64,000 nt of DNA from Pseudomonas hunanensis. GTDB taxonomy: Bacteria; Pseudomonadota; Gammaproteobacteria; Pseudomonadales; Pseudomonadaceae. The translations under genes were made by a program, and so were the position numbers. The notes beneath the pieces were generated by a model, which did not search any database, was not told the DNA's origin, and was given only the letters and a program-made list of their open reading frames with translations. Location: the NCBI RefSeq assembly GCF_013393325.1, contig NZ_QJRC01000095.1:558001-622000 (forward strand), written 5' to 3'. Positions 42,309-50,973 of the stretch are shown piece by piece (the stretch's first letter is position 1; every line of letters begins with the position of its first letter).

Positions 42309-43344
42309 CTTCGAGCACTTCTAGACGAGAAGAGTATTCTTCAATCTCATGAGCCAGCAGCAAAGGGGCAACCACATGATGATAATTGAAATACACTTTA
42401 CCCTGCGTATACTTGATAATTCTGGCCACCGTCCTTTTATTAGGAAGACCATGCCTAGACCCATCAGTAGATACGATGTAAATCGGCGAATACAGCAATC
42501 CCAACAAATCACTACTGGTATTGTATTGACTTCCATGATGCGACAGCTTAACAAGATCCAGTTGAATCTTATTGGTTTCGCTGTAGCCACTAGCCCGCAA
42601 GCTTTCGCACACTACGCCATCGTGTGCATCACCCAGAAAAAGCATACGCCGGTCATCAGCTTCGAGTATGAATGCTATAGAGCTGCCGTTGCAAACAGAG
42701 GTATCAGATTGAAATTTATCGTCTGACCAGATATCTTGAAGCGTTAAATGATAGTCAGTTTCGTGCGCCGATGTCTTTCCAGCATCCACTTCAGGGGGCC
42801 ATACATGCAACAGTTTTTCAAGCTGTTTCCTGCCAGGCGATAACACCTTGAGTGTGAAGGGGCCCGTTTGATGTGTCTGCCCTTCCATAATAATGGGAGC
42901 CCGAGAACAGCCCATCTTATCAAGCAATTCCTCAAGATCTTTCCCTTGCTTGACTGTTGTTTGCGGATCATCGTCAAGCAGCTCAATGTTATTTTCGGGT
43001 ATTTCAGGCACGTCAAAATGGCGTGTAATCAATCGCGAAGAGTTAAACCAAATGGACTTGACCATATCGCCTAGATAACCTGGCTTCTCAAAGGCTTTGA
43101 TGAGCCCATTGATATGATCGTCATCAATGTGGGTGAGAATCGCGAGATCGATGCGCTGCCCTTTGGCTTTCAGCTCATCAAGGGAGTTGCATAGCGCTCC
43201 GGCATAACGCTGCCGGGGCCCATGCCTGAAGGTGGTAGACGTGCCGCCATCTATCAGCAGATTGAACACCCCGCCAGGCCCCTCATGGCTGACCAGGATG
43301 CAGTCTCCATGCCTCGCTTTGAGAACGCGGACAACGATAGCCAT
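42292..43344 (-). CDS. MBL-fold hydrolase, first gene of the defence operon
   Basis: This 350-aa protein starts at ATG 43344 with GGAG just upstream. It has metallo-beta-lactamase motifs: HIDDDH at about residues 72-77, LGDAHD near 235 and LSHHGS near 265. The layout resembles the ComEC-type hydrolase domain, with no membrane part. The substrate is unknown; nucleic acid or nucleotide is a guess from the fold. It is the promoter-proximal gene, translated in overlap with the protease gene, so both enzymes are likely effectors of one system. Confidence 0.78.
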   Translation of the reverse strand: MAIVVRVLKARHGDCILVSHEGPGGVFNLLIDGGTSTTFRHGPRQRYAGALCNSLDELKAKGQRIDLAILTHIDDDHINGLIKAFEKPGYLGDMVKSIWFNSSRLITRHFDVPEIPENNIELLDDDPQTTVKQGKDLEELLDKMGCSRAPIIMEGQTHQTGPFTLKVLSPGRKQLEKLLHVWPPEVDAGKTSAHETDYHLTLQDIWSDDKFQSDTSVCNGSSIAFILEADDRRMLFLGDAHDGVVCESLRASGYSETNKIQLDLVKLSHHGSQYNTSSDLLGLLYSPIYIVSTDGSRHGLPNKRTVARIIKYTQGKVYFNYHHVVAPLLLAHEIEEYSSRLEVLEDEIRY

Positions 43345-43805
43345 CAAAACTCCCTGCCAGGCTGTCAAAATGACAGTAGCATAGGCGGTGCGCGGAAAAC
43401 TTCCAAGGCTGGACAGATCATTACAAAGTTGCCCCCTCCTCCCCGCGTTTGCTCCAGCGCTAGGGATACGGCTCCGTATGTGAGGCGAATCGGATGGACA
43501 TGTAGCACTTCCTCGACGCAGTTATCGATCGGTATTTCCGCAGTTAGAAATACTGACCTAATCTCAAAGCCGCGACGTTGCGCATTTAGTGTAACGACTA
43601 CCGCACACCGATCAGTGGTTTCAATACTTCATCAACGTTGCCAGGGATCACGACACAGCATGGTCAGACCGAACAAAACCATCCAGGTCAGGAACGGCAG
43701 CTTCAGCTTGAGCGCGAAATCACCGGCTAGGCCGATGATCGCCACGAAGTACACGGCGATCCCCGGGAAGATCTCGATCAGGGTGAACAGCACACCACTT
43801 GATCA
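43345..43805. other. Decayed region between defence operon and kup relic
   Basis: There is no intact gene. On the minus strand, from about 43800 to 43640, a continuous hydrophobic frame is readable (FTLIEIFPGIAVYF, then GLAGDFALKLKLPFLTWMV, ending in RDPWQR and a stop). It looks like the end of a membrane permease whose front is missing. The promoter of the defence operon should lie at about 43350-43450. Confidence 0.45.
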
Positions 43806-44020
43806 ACACCACCCAGACCCAGCGACAGAATCCCGAGTACGACTTCGACATGCCCTGCATGCCGAAATGGGCGTTGAATAGTTTCTTCAGGGGTAGAGCG
43901 GGCTGGTGCCGCCGTAGACCATACCGATAGTGACGGTCAGCATTGCGAGGCGGGCGGGCTGTCGGCTTGGGTGAGGGTTTCAACTGTTGCGATCTGGCTC
44001 ACGGGTAGCGTCTCGTTCAT
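43806..44020 (-). pseudogene. Relic of a Kup-type potassium transporter N-terminus
   Basis: Reading on the minus strand from ATG 44020, three frames pieced together give a Kup-like start. MNETLPVSQIATVE comes first, then after a shift AMLTVTIGMVYGGTSPLYP, then LKKLFNAHFGMQG and YSGILSLGLGG. In Kup the matching region reads G-V-V-Y-G-D-I-G-T-S-P-L-Y followed by LK. At least two frameshifts and the loss of the rest make it non-functional. It probably remains from ancestral flanking DNA. Confidence 0.5.
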
Positions 44021-44172
44021 CTCGAGTGCGGGTGGGAGCGGAAAAAACGGCGCTAGAATCCGCACACGGCGTAAAGCTAGGGAGAAAGGAAGCGTAAAGA
44101 ATTCAGCCTTTGTGGAGCCACTCTGGGGCCTCCCATCTTTCCAGATGGCATGACCAGCCCCAGGCGATCAAC

Positions 44173-47100
44173 CTACCCCTGTGGGGTAGCGGCCGGCGCT
44201 TCATGGCTGTCGTCAGCCGAGTCCAGACGAAGATCCAGAAGATAGTGGTAAATATGGACAGACGAGCCGTTCACCGGCCGCGTCTCCCGGTAGCCCCTCA
44301 AATGAGGATGCTCTTTATCCAGCGTGAGGGTACCCCGACTGTCAAACCCAGCATAAATGGTTTCATTGACCCACCGCTCGTACTCAGAACACAAACACCG
44401 GAAGTCGCCGGTCGAGTAGACGACAATGGCAATAGAGGTAACCCCCAACGAGTTGTATCCTGCGACCTTGTTAAGATGGTCTTCGACAGTCTTGCGCTCA
44501 AAACGGCGCAGGCGGAAGGCCTCGACAATCGAAATGCAATTCGTGCCTACGTAGATGCCTCCATCAATTTCCCCTACTCCTTTTTTCGAGGCAGAACTGC
44601 CCACCCTCGCTTGGTCTTTCACCGTCCAGCTCAAGTAATCCAAACGATGGCCCAGCAGCGAAGTCAACCAGTCATTGATCATGTTTTCCTGGTCTATCGA
44701 CATTGGTGCGTTACCGTCCGTGGGGCGGTACAAGTTGTTCTTTCGCGTCAGAAGCTCCTGGGCCACTCCGTACAGATTGTTTGCAAGGAAAGCTTCCAAA
44801 GTATCGCCCTGCCCTGCCTGACCAAACACCAGGCTTTGCTCGAGCGGTGGCAATGCGCGGATTTCCTGCCACATGACCCTTGCCTGCGTGTGGTTGGGCT
44901 TGATGTACAGGTCAATCACATAAGGAGAACGTTTCAAGCGCAAGGCGTTGTTCTTGCTGAGATCCCTTTCCAGCGCTTCGAATGCCTGCTTCTGCTCGGC
45001 AGGTAGTTCGATATGCAGCTTTTCGACCTCATGTAAATACGTCAGCGCCTCCTCCACCCGCCCTTGTTCTTGAAGGTACGCACAACGGACATGCGTAAGC
45101 TCGCATGACAACAGAAAGCGCTCCGGCACTTCACACCAGAGACAATCAAACTCTTGCCACTGCTTGCATTCCAACAGCAACCCCAGTGCCTCCTCGAAAT
45201 CCAAGACACCCACGTGCTGCGACTCAACAGCTTGATAGACCTCGCGCCACTGCACATAGCGTTGCCAGCTCTCGCTACCTACCTTGTTCACCCCCTCTCG
45301 TTCTGCGAGGGCACGACTCGCCTTGAGCCTTCCTGTCGCATAGGCGATCTGCCGCAGCTCCTTCAGCAGGGCATCGAACAGGTAGAACGCACGCTGGGCA
45401 TCGACCCTTAGATAACAGTTCGCCTTTAACTGCCGGGCATACCGAGAGACCTCATCACTGACCTCCGTTGTGGCGTCGAGGAACGCGTCTAGCTTGGCAA
45501 TCCGTTCCTTATCGTTGAGGGCCACGTCGTCGGCAATCGCTTTAAGCGCAATCAACTCGTCCAGCGGCTCAAATGAGACAGAGGAATGGCTGCGCTTACA
45601 GGAAGCGCCATACTTCACCAGACGCTGTGCAAGCTTTAACTGGCCGGCGTTGGCCGCCATCACTGCCACACGGGAAATCTCTGGAATCCAGACAATCCTT
45701 TCAGCCTCGAAGTCCAGCGTGGCCAACTGCACGAGAATACGCGACTTTCTTGCAGACGATCGCGTCGCCTCATACAGCTCAAGCCACCCGCCAAGGGGCG
45801 TTGGCCGCTCCTGCAGTACACCGAGGAACTTCGTGAAGTCATCCTCCGTGAACACGTTGCTTGCCTGGCACACCCGCGCCCAAAGCTGGACCTTGCTGTG
45901 ACCAACACTATCGTTGAAGACTTCGAATACCCCCGCCAAGCGATCGGCGGCAAATCCAAAATCCTGAATCAAGCACAGCAAGGCATCGAAAACATCTTTC
46001 TTGCATTTAAGTTCAGTATCGACGACAAGCCGTAGTAAAAAACGCAAATGAGTCCTTACCGCGCCAAATAGCCCCCTGTGACTTTCTTCAGTGGCCCCAG
46101 TGTCATGTGCGAGTAGATCATCAAAGGCATGAATCACTCTCCGACGCAGGCGCTCATTGCAACAGCGCAGCAGCCCACTCCAGTCAAAGCTGTCGAACAC
46201 GGAACCGTCATCCATGCCGATACAAGCGCTAGTGAAGCGCTGCTTCAGATGCCTCAGGTAGTCCTTTGCCAATACCGTGGCAACCTGTTCGACACCCGCT
46301 TTTTTGCGCGCATCGCTACCTGTGTACCCCTCTGACAACACCTCGATGCACCAGAACGAAAACATCCACTCAGCAACTGGTAGCTCGTCATATCCTCCCA
46401 CCAGTCGCTTGCGCCTGGCCACCAAAAAATCAGCAGCCAGATGGCAATGGTCTTTGAACAGACGCGAGGCCCTGCCGTCTTCAGGTCCACGATACTCCAT
46501 ACGCTCGACTGCCTGCTTCAAGCCCGCCAGCAGCCCCTTGCCCTCGGCATGAGATGCGGTCTCACGCTCCGCCATCCAGGCGAACACCTCGGCGATCGCC
46601 AGTACGGTGTCCATGGCCACCTCGGCGTCAATCGGCTCATCGTGGTCGATGGCATAAACCTCCAGGGCCTGGGCGAATACCAGTTGCTGCCACGCCCTGT
46701 CGTAGTCGTAACGGTCTGACAATCGCTGAGAGCCACGGTGCAACCACTCATGGATCTGGATTAATCCGATGTGACTGGTCGCCCTGTTGCGCAACAGAAA
46801 GCACGCATATCGTGAAGAGTGAATTTTCCTGAACAGTATCTCTGCCAGATGCGGCGCCTGTGTCGAGTGCTGCAACAAAAGGCGCGTGTAAGGAAAACTG
46901 TCGCGCCGTGCACCCTCTTCGCATTCATACTTCACGATGCCTGCCACGAGATGATGAGTCGTTTCGTAGTCGTAATAGTTCCTCGCCTCTTTCCACCACT
47001 GGAAACAATCAAAAACACGCTCGTTCGGCAGGCGCCGATAACACTCGATCACGTCGTCCAGTTGGGACAACTCCAGTGCTGGGCAATAGGCCTCCTGCAC

Positions 47101-47967
47101 GCTCGCAACGGAGCCGGTAAGCACCTCATCTGAATCCCGCCGTGCAGGTCGCACGATGGCATTCATGCCATTCGCGGACAACGCGATATCCGCTGCGCAT
47201 TGCTCCCAAGTGTCCTGCAGGGAGTCATCAGCCATCACGTACTGAAATGCACAGGCTAGAAAATCCTCGCGCGCATGTGCGGAGCGGAATTTCAGGTGAA
47301 AAACATACGGCCGCCCGCAAGCCAGCACCATTTTTAACCACCATTCCTCGAACGCAACCTCCGGCTTCGCCCTTGAGGCCCTCAACTGCTCCCACAGCAG
47401 CGTGCCGACCCCGACAAGGTCTTCATCCTCGAAGGAAATCTTGTACCCACCGTGTGACGCAGACAACTTGTGGCATGCTTGCAGGTGGCCCACTTCGGTG
47501 ACAAAGCACTCATCGACGCGCACATGCGGCGCCACCCATCCGTCGCCACCGTGTTTGATGTCATAAAGAGAAGCCACTGTCGCAAGCTGTTGCTTCAGCT
47601 TTTGCGGCATGTCGTCGGCGACGGGAACCGGCCTGACCACCTCCAGCAGCCCACTTTTGAAGGTCACCACACGCTGCTGCTCAAGTTCGGCCAGCGGCAC
47701 AGGGTCTTTCAACGGCTGCCAGCCCTCCTCGTCATGCAACCAGGTCGCCTGTCCTTGCAAAAGGCCGAGCACCGTGGCGCGGTTCAGTACGCGAGGATAA
47801 ACAGTGCCGGCCTCCAGCAACCCAGCGATATAGCCATGCAGGGGTGTGACGACGTCGGGGGCGCCCCGGTTCGGACGTTCGTAAAAGTCGATCTTTTTCT
47901 CGAGATCTTGAATGAGACGAGCCGTATCCACCCCATGCTTCCTTACACCACTGAAATAGCCGGTCAC
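44173..47967 (-). CDS. Very large protein of unknown family with nuclease-like C-terminus
   Basis: This protein of about 1,264 aa starts at GTG 47967, which has GGAG 9 nt upstream; the frame opens further up at 48057 (30 more codons). It is helical almost throughout and looks repeat-like, with no visible P-loop, signal or membrane segment. Near residues 1130-1180 there is a GEIDGGIY segment, 15-20 residues later an EAF in ISIVEAFRL, then HLNKVAGYNSLG and VVYSTG. This is consistent with a PD-(D/E)XK-type core in which the Lys is replaced. I do not recognise a named family. It stands alone beside the defence operon. Confidence 0.7.
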   Translation of the reverse strand: MTGYFSGVRKHGVDTARLIQDLEKKIDFYERPNRGAPDVVTPLHGYIAGLLEAGTVYPRVLNRATVLGLLQGQATWLHDEEGWQPLKDPVPLAELEQQRVVTFKSGLLEVVRPVPVADDMPQKLKQQLATVASLYDIKHGGDGWVAPHVRVDECFVTEVGHLQACHKLSASHGGYKISFEDEDLVGVGTLLWEQLRASRAKPEVAFEEWWLKMVLACGRPYVFHLKFRSAHAREDFLACAFQYVMADDSLQDTWEQCAADIALSANGMNAIVRPARRDSDEVLTGSVASVQEAYCPALELSQLDDVIECYRRLPNERVFDCFQWWKEARNYYDYETTHHLVAGIVKYECEEGARRDSFPYTRLLLQHSTQAPHLAEILFRKIHSSRYACFLLRNRATSHIGLIQIHEWLHRGSQRLSDRYDYDRAWQQLVFAQALEVYAIDHDEPIDAEVAMDTVLAIAEVFAWMAERETASHAEGKGLLAGLKQAVERMEYRGPEDGRASRLFKDHCHLAADFLVARRKRLVGGYDELPVAEWMFSFWCIEVLSEGYTGSDARKKAGVEQVATVLAKDYLRHLKQRFTSACIGMDDGSVFDSFDWSGLLRCCNERLRRRVIHAFDDLLAHDTGATEESHRGLFGAVRTHLRFLLRLVVDTELKCKKDVFDALLCLIQDFGFAADRLAGVFEVFNDSVGHSKVQLWARVCQASNVFTEDDFTKFLGVLQERPTPLGGWLELYEATRSSARKSRILVQLATLDFEAERIVWIPEISRVAVMAANAGQLKLAQRLVKYGASCKRSHSSVSFEPLDELIALKAIADDVALNDKERIAKLDAFLDATTEVSDEVSRYARQLKANCYLRVDAQRAFYLFDALLKELRQIAYATGRLKASRALAEREGVNKVGSESWQRYVQWREVYQAVESQHVGVLDFEEALGLLLECKQWQEFDCLWCEVPERFLLSCELTHVRCAYLQEQGRVEEALTYLHEVEKLHIELPAEQKQAFEALERDLSKNNALRLKRSPYVIDLYIKPNHTQARVMWQEIRALPPLEQSLVFGQAGQGDTLEAFLANNLYGVAQELLTRKNNLYRPTDGNAPMSIDQENMINDWLTSLLGHRLDYLSWTVKDQARVGSSASKKGVGEIDGGIYVGTNCISIVEAFRLRRFERKTVEDHLNKVAGYNSLGVTSIAIVVYSTGDFRCLCSEYERWVNETIYAGFDSRGTLTLDKEHPHLRGYRETRPVNGSSVHIYHYLLDLRLDSADDSHEAPAATPQG

Positions 47968-48577
47968 GCTACCACTCCAGGGGGCAGGGGCGCATTTGAA
48001 TTTCGTGCGCGCAGCTAGATGAAGGAATCTTCTTCTGCCCGTAAGTCCCCTGGTCACCGGCTGGGCGCCGAATCGCCAGGGTTAGCGTCTTCCTCGTGCC
48101 TTGAGAGGCGTGGCGGGGTTGCATAGCATCGCGGTCCCTTAGGCCGCTATTCCCCACGAGAGAGCCGGCGCTGGCGCAACAAAGACAGTTACTTGTATCA
48201 CCGCTTAAGGCGGCGGAAGATCGCCAGGGCTCACCGCTCAGCGAGACTGAGCTGCTAGAGTTCCGAGATAAGGCACCGCCTCAGCAGTGCCTTAGCGCCG
48301 CCTTTGCGTTTAAAAAAGCGGGGGTATGAAGACATCGTGCCAGAAGAGTGCGGCCGGGAAATGACTAGGCGCTGCGTACCATCTCCTGTGGGACGAAAGC
48401 TGTCGGTAAGGGCCAAGCATATCTCCCACCTGCGCCGTTTGCGACAAACAGCCCCCGTCCTGACGGGCGTCATGAGGCTCGCATTAAAGCAACACGTCCA
48501 CCAGAATCCGCAGAAGACCAGAGGAAGCCGAACAAAAAATGGGGGACCAGATGGGGGACCAAAAGCGGCTAAATACA
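47968..48577. other. Gap upstream of the large gene
   Basis: No gene is supported. A plus-strand frame (48304-48657) ends with tandem GGP-type repeats (GGPDGGP) like those at the end of some integrase genes, but the rest of it does not look like an integrase. The promoter of the minus-strand large gene should lie at about 48000-48100. Confidence 0.4.
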
Positions 48578-48604
48578 AAAAAGCCCCGAATAATCAGGGC
48601 TTTA
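48578..48604. terminator. Hairpin flanked by A and T runs
   Basis: AAAGCCC pairs with GGGCTTT around a 10-nt loop, with A-rich sequence before and TTTAAT after. It could terminate in either direction. It follows the tandem TGGGGGACCA repeat at 48540-48561. Confidence 0.6.
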
Positions 48605-48615
48605 ATGAGAATTGG

Positions 48616-48640
48616 TGGCGGAAGCGTAGGGATTCGCACC
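48616..48640 (-). other. tRNA-Ser-like 3' tail
   Basis: On the minus strand the sequence ends CGCTTCCGCCA, which fits the 3' acceptor half, discriminator G and CCA of a Pseudomonas-type tRNA-Ser. It is preceded by a T-loop-like GCGAATCCCTA that has lost the normal TTC. The 5' part is absent. I read it as a decayed attachment-site remnant, not a tRNA gene. Confidence 0.4.
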
Positions 48641-48792
48641 ATCTCATCCCCCTCTAAGCTACTCGCCTTCTGCATGAGTGGATGTAGTGCCAGGGATCGT
48701 CCGATTCAACATTCATGGACAGTGGGCAGCTGAAAATTCGGTGGGGCAAAAAGTGGGGCAAAATCGCTAACCAAGATAAAGCAGACAGGCAT

Positions 48793-48829
48793 AAAAAAAT
48801 TCAGTCACCGCTAAGTGACTGGATTTTTT
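48793..48829. terminator. Terminator hairpin before the tRNA-Pro tail
   Basis: TTCAGTCAC pairs with GTGACTGGA around CGCTAA, flanked by a run of A on the left and TTTTTT on the right, so it can work on both strands. A tandem GTGGGGCAAA repeat (48741-48765) precedes it. Confidence 0.7.
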
Positions 48830-48838
48830 GGAGTTTTT

Positions 48839-48888
48839 TGGTCGGGACGGAGTGATTCGAACACTCGACCCCTTGCACCCCATGCAAG
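48839..48888 (-). other. 3' part of tRNA-Pro(GGG): probable attachment site
   Basis: On the minus strand these 50 nt equal positions 27-76 of a tRNA. They comprise the anticodon arm CTTGC ATGGGGT GCAAG (anticodon GGG), a variable loop, the T-arm GAGTG TTCGAAT CACTC, the acceptor strand CGTCCCG, A and CCA. The sequence on the 5' side (48889 on) does not supply the D-arm or a matching CGGGACG, so the gene is only a 3' tail. Such tails mark att sites where an element entered a tRNA gene. The full gene is not in the window. Confidence 0.65.
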
Positions 48889-49323
48889 GAGAGAACGGGC
48901 AGGAGGCCACTTACGCTGATCGCCGTCCCCGTATCAATGCGGACAAGGTGGCCTAAAAATTTCCGGCAACACAACATCTAGCGGTAGACGCCCCCCACCA
49001 AGCTTCGCGCCGCAGCACTGCCCCCACCGTAATTTGAAGTACCTTTCGACGGTCCCGTGCTAGCACCTGGAGATATCAGGTCGCTCATGAGGGTCCGCTA
49101 CCGACTCTGAGATATCTTTCGTGGAAAGCAGCCGTCGGCCCAGAGCTGACGCTCAACACTGATAGCCGTCGCAATCACCCGATCATTCTTCCCCGAGGTG
49201 TTGGGTCCGCCCCTTGAGTGGGGCATTTTGTTGCCCATTCATCTGCTCGAGCGCACCTCGATGAATTAGGTAGTTTCCAAAGCGTACGGCCCGGAAAAAC
49301 TGGACTCTATCGGAGAGGTCGCT
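48889..49323. other. Start of the second island, no gene seen
   Basis: There is no supported open frame. A GCCCC TTGAGT GGGGC hairpin with ATTTTG occurs near 49211-49232, and GGAGAGGTCGCT directly before 49324 provides the Shine-Dalgarno of the next gene. Confidence 0.4.
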
Positions 49324-49539
49324 ATGTCTATTGACTCGAATTTTCAAGATCAACCGCAAGTCTCAGATCCATCGATGCCTGGTCCTGATGTAAATAATCC
49401 TACCCTGAACCCCGATGACCCTAAGAAGTACGATCCGCTAAGGAAGCCAGGCATGGATAGCCCAGAGGATTGGGAGGACCAAGAACGGTTGCCTCCCGAA
49501 GCGGATGAACCGACGCCACTTTCTGATGACCGGCGTTGA
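49324..49539 (+). CDS. Small acidic disordered protein
   Basis: This 71-aa acidic protein is rich in Asp, Pro and Gln and has no folded-domain features. It ends in WEDQERLPPEADEPTPLSDDRR. A related C-terminus (WEDQERLPVEVDEPTPLSEERR) survives as a relic at 52423-52491. The gene has its own ribosome binding site and is followed by a TTCG-loop hairpin. I do not know its function; small acidic proteins of this type are frequent in Pseudomonas stress loci. Confidence 0.65.
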   Translation: MSIDSNFQDQPQVSDPSMPGPDVNNPTLNPDDPKKYDPLRKPGMDSPEDWEDQERLPPEADEPTPLSDDRR

Positions 49540-49547
49540 GCTGAAAG

Positions 49548-49565
49548 GCCCGGCTTCGGCCGGGC
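49548..49565. terminator. GC-rich hairpin with TTCG loop
   Basis: GCCCGGC TTCG GCCGGGC is a perfect 7-bp stem 9 nt after the stop of the small acidic gene. No T run follows on the plus strand, so termination is uncertain. Confidence 0.5.
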
Positions 49566-49721
49566 TGCAATACCACCCTTCTACTCCCTGACATTACAGA
49601 TGCCTCGCGTATTTCCGGCGTGTAAGTGCGGATAGGCATTAAGTTCCTGTTAAGGATCGCGCCGTAATCTCCTTGATCAGGCAATAAGCCCCAGCGCCCA
49701 GTTGATGAGGAGAGATGCGAT

Positions 49722-50648
49722 ATGGAAGCTGCACTGGCGAACAAATGGAAATGCCTGGCCCGGACAATCACGTATGTTGGTTGGGCGCTGTTCTGGCTAT
49801 TGCTGTGGGACGTCGCAGTCACCCTGGATGCGATGCTCGCGGCGGGATATGGGTTTGAGCTGCCGTTGATGCCCCTGTCACTGTTGTGCTCAGCCCTGGT
49901 AGTGCTGATCAGTTTTCGTAACTCCAGCGCTTACAACCGATGGTGGGAGGCACGGACATTATGGGGTTCGATGGTCAACAGCTCGAGAAGCTATGGCCGC
50001 CAGGTACTGACGCTGATCGACGATGAGCAGCTTGCCAATCCAGTCAAGGCTAGGCTCATTCAGCGTCACGTGGCCTACCTCCAGGCCTTGCGAATGCATC
50101 TGCAAGGAAAACGGGACATCTCTGCTTTAACGCCGCTGCTGTCCAACCACGACCTGCAGTTGCTCACCACAGCAAGCAATTTGCCAAACGACATCCTCAG
50201 CGGCTCTGCAGAAATCATCGCTAGGGAGTTTCAGGAGGGCCGCCTCGACAGCATCCGCCTAGCCCGCCTTGAGTCCACGTTGGTCGATATTTCGAACTGG
50301 CAAGGCGGAATGGAGCGGATTGCCAATACGCCGCTTCCCTACCCTTACACCTACTTCCCCAGGATATTCAGCACCCTCTTTTGCGTGATCATGCCGCTCA
50401 GCCTGGTGCCCTCTTTGGGCTGGTTCACACCGGTCGTCTCCACGGTGGTAGGTTGCATGTTGCTGGCCATGGAGCGAATCGGCACCGACTTGCAAGCACC
50501 ATTCGGGCGTAGCCAACACAGCATTCGTACCGATGACCTCTGCCGAAATATCGAAAAGAATCTTCAGTCGATGTTTAACTCTCGGGAGCGTGGGGCCTTG
50601 TCATTGACGCCAAGCCTGGCCACCGAAAGGCACCGTTCTGCCTCGTGA
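49722..50648 (+). CDS. Bestrophin-family membrane channel (YneE-like)
   Basis: This 308-aa protein has the bacterial bestrophin pattern: an N-terminal membrane pair, LISFRNSSAYNRWWEARTLWGSMVNSSR (near residues 62-90), then YPYTYFPRIFSTLFCVIMPLSL (about 206-227) and a final MERIGTDLQAPFG segment. Members form chloride or cation channels in the inner membrane. The gene starts behind a GAGGAGAG motif. It is complete and stands alone. Confidence 0.85.
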   Translation: MEAALANKWKCLARTITYVGWALFWLLLWDVAVTLDAMLAAGYGFELPLMPLSLLCSALVVLISFRNSSAYNRWWEARTLWGSMVNSSRSYGRQVLTLIDDEQLANPVKARLIQRHVAYLQALRMHLQGKRDISALTPLLSNHDLQLLTTASNLPNDILSGSAEIIAREFQEGRLDSIRLARLESTLVDISNWQGGMERIANTPLPYPYTYFPRIFSTLFCVIMPLSLVPSLGWFTPVVSTVVGCMLLAMERIGTDLQAPFGRSQHSIRTDDLCRNIEKNLQSMFNSRERGALSLTPSLATERHRSAS

Positions 50649-50745
50649 GGCACGGCCAACGGCTTGACAGTTTGCAAGCTCGCTCAAGATAGTAACCAGA
50701 GACTGCGGCTAGCCACATAAGCAGCCGGACTAGGAGGACAACACC

Positions 50746-50973
50746 ATGGCTGATCAGATAGCCCGACTGGACGCTGAGCTCGTCTCTCTGGATCAGATTG
50801 CTGCTGAATTGGAGCGCCAGGTGGGACCTAGCCCTGTAACGCGCCCCCTGGTCATCGCATGGTTGAGCGAATGGTTGAAGGTGGCGGGCGAATCGAAACC
50901 CGGTTTACCTCATCTGCCTCACTCTCTCAAAGCGGCTTATGCCGCCTGGACGCATCAAGCCGTGGATCGCTGA
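50746..50973 (+). CDS. Small hypothetical protein
   Basis: This 75-aa protein starts behind a strong AGGAGG motif. It is helical with a conserved-looking centre (LEQ/ERQVGPSPVTRPLVIAWLSEWLKVAG). I do not recognise a family. It converges with the second copy of the repeated small protein, with an inverted repeat between. Confidence 0.55.
   Translation: MADQIARLDAELVSLDQIAAELERQVGPSPVTRPLVIAWLSEWLKVAGESKPGLPHLPHSLKAAYAAWTHQAVDR

Noticed and set aside
48616..48640. Possible functional tRNA-Ser gene
   Set aside because: Only the acceptor 3' strand and CCA fit; the T-loop lacks TTC and no anticodon arm or 5' half is present, so I list it as a remnant.
48839..48930. Possible complete tRNA-Pro gene continuing to a GGGGACGG near 48922-48930
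   Set aside because: The 5' sequence would need an inserted base in the acceptor stem and has no D-arm; the gene is not complete.
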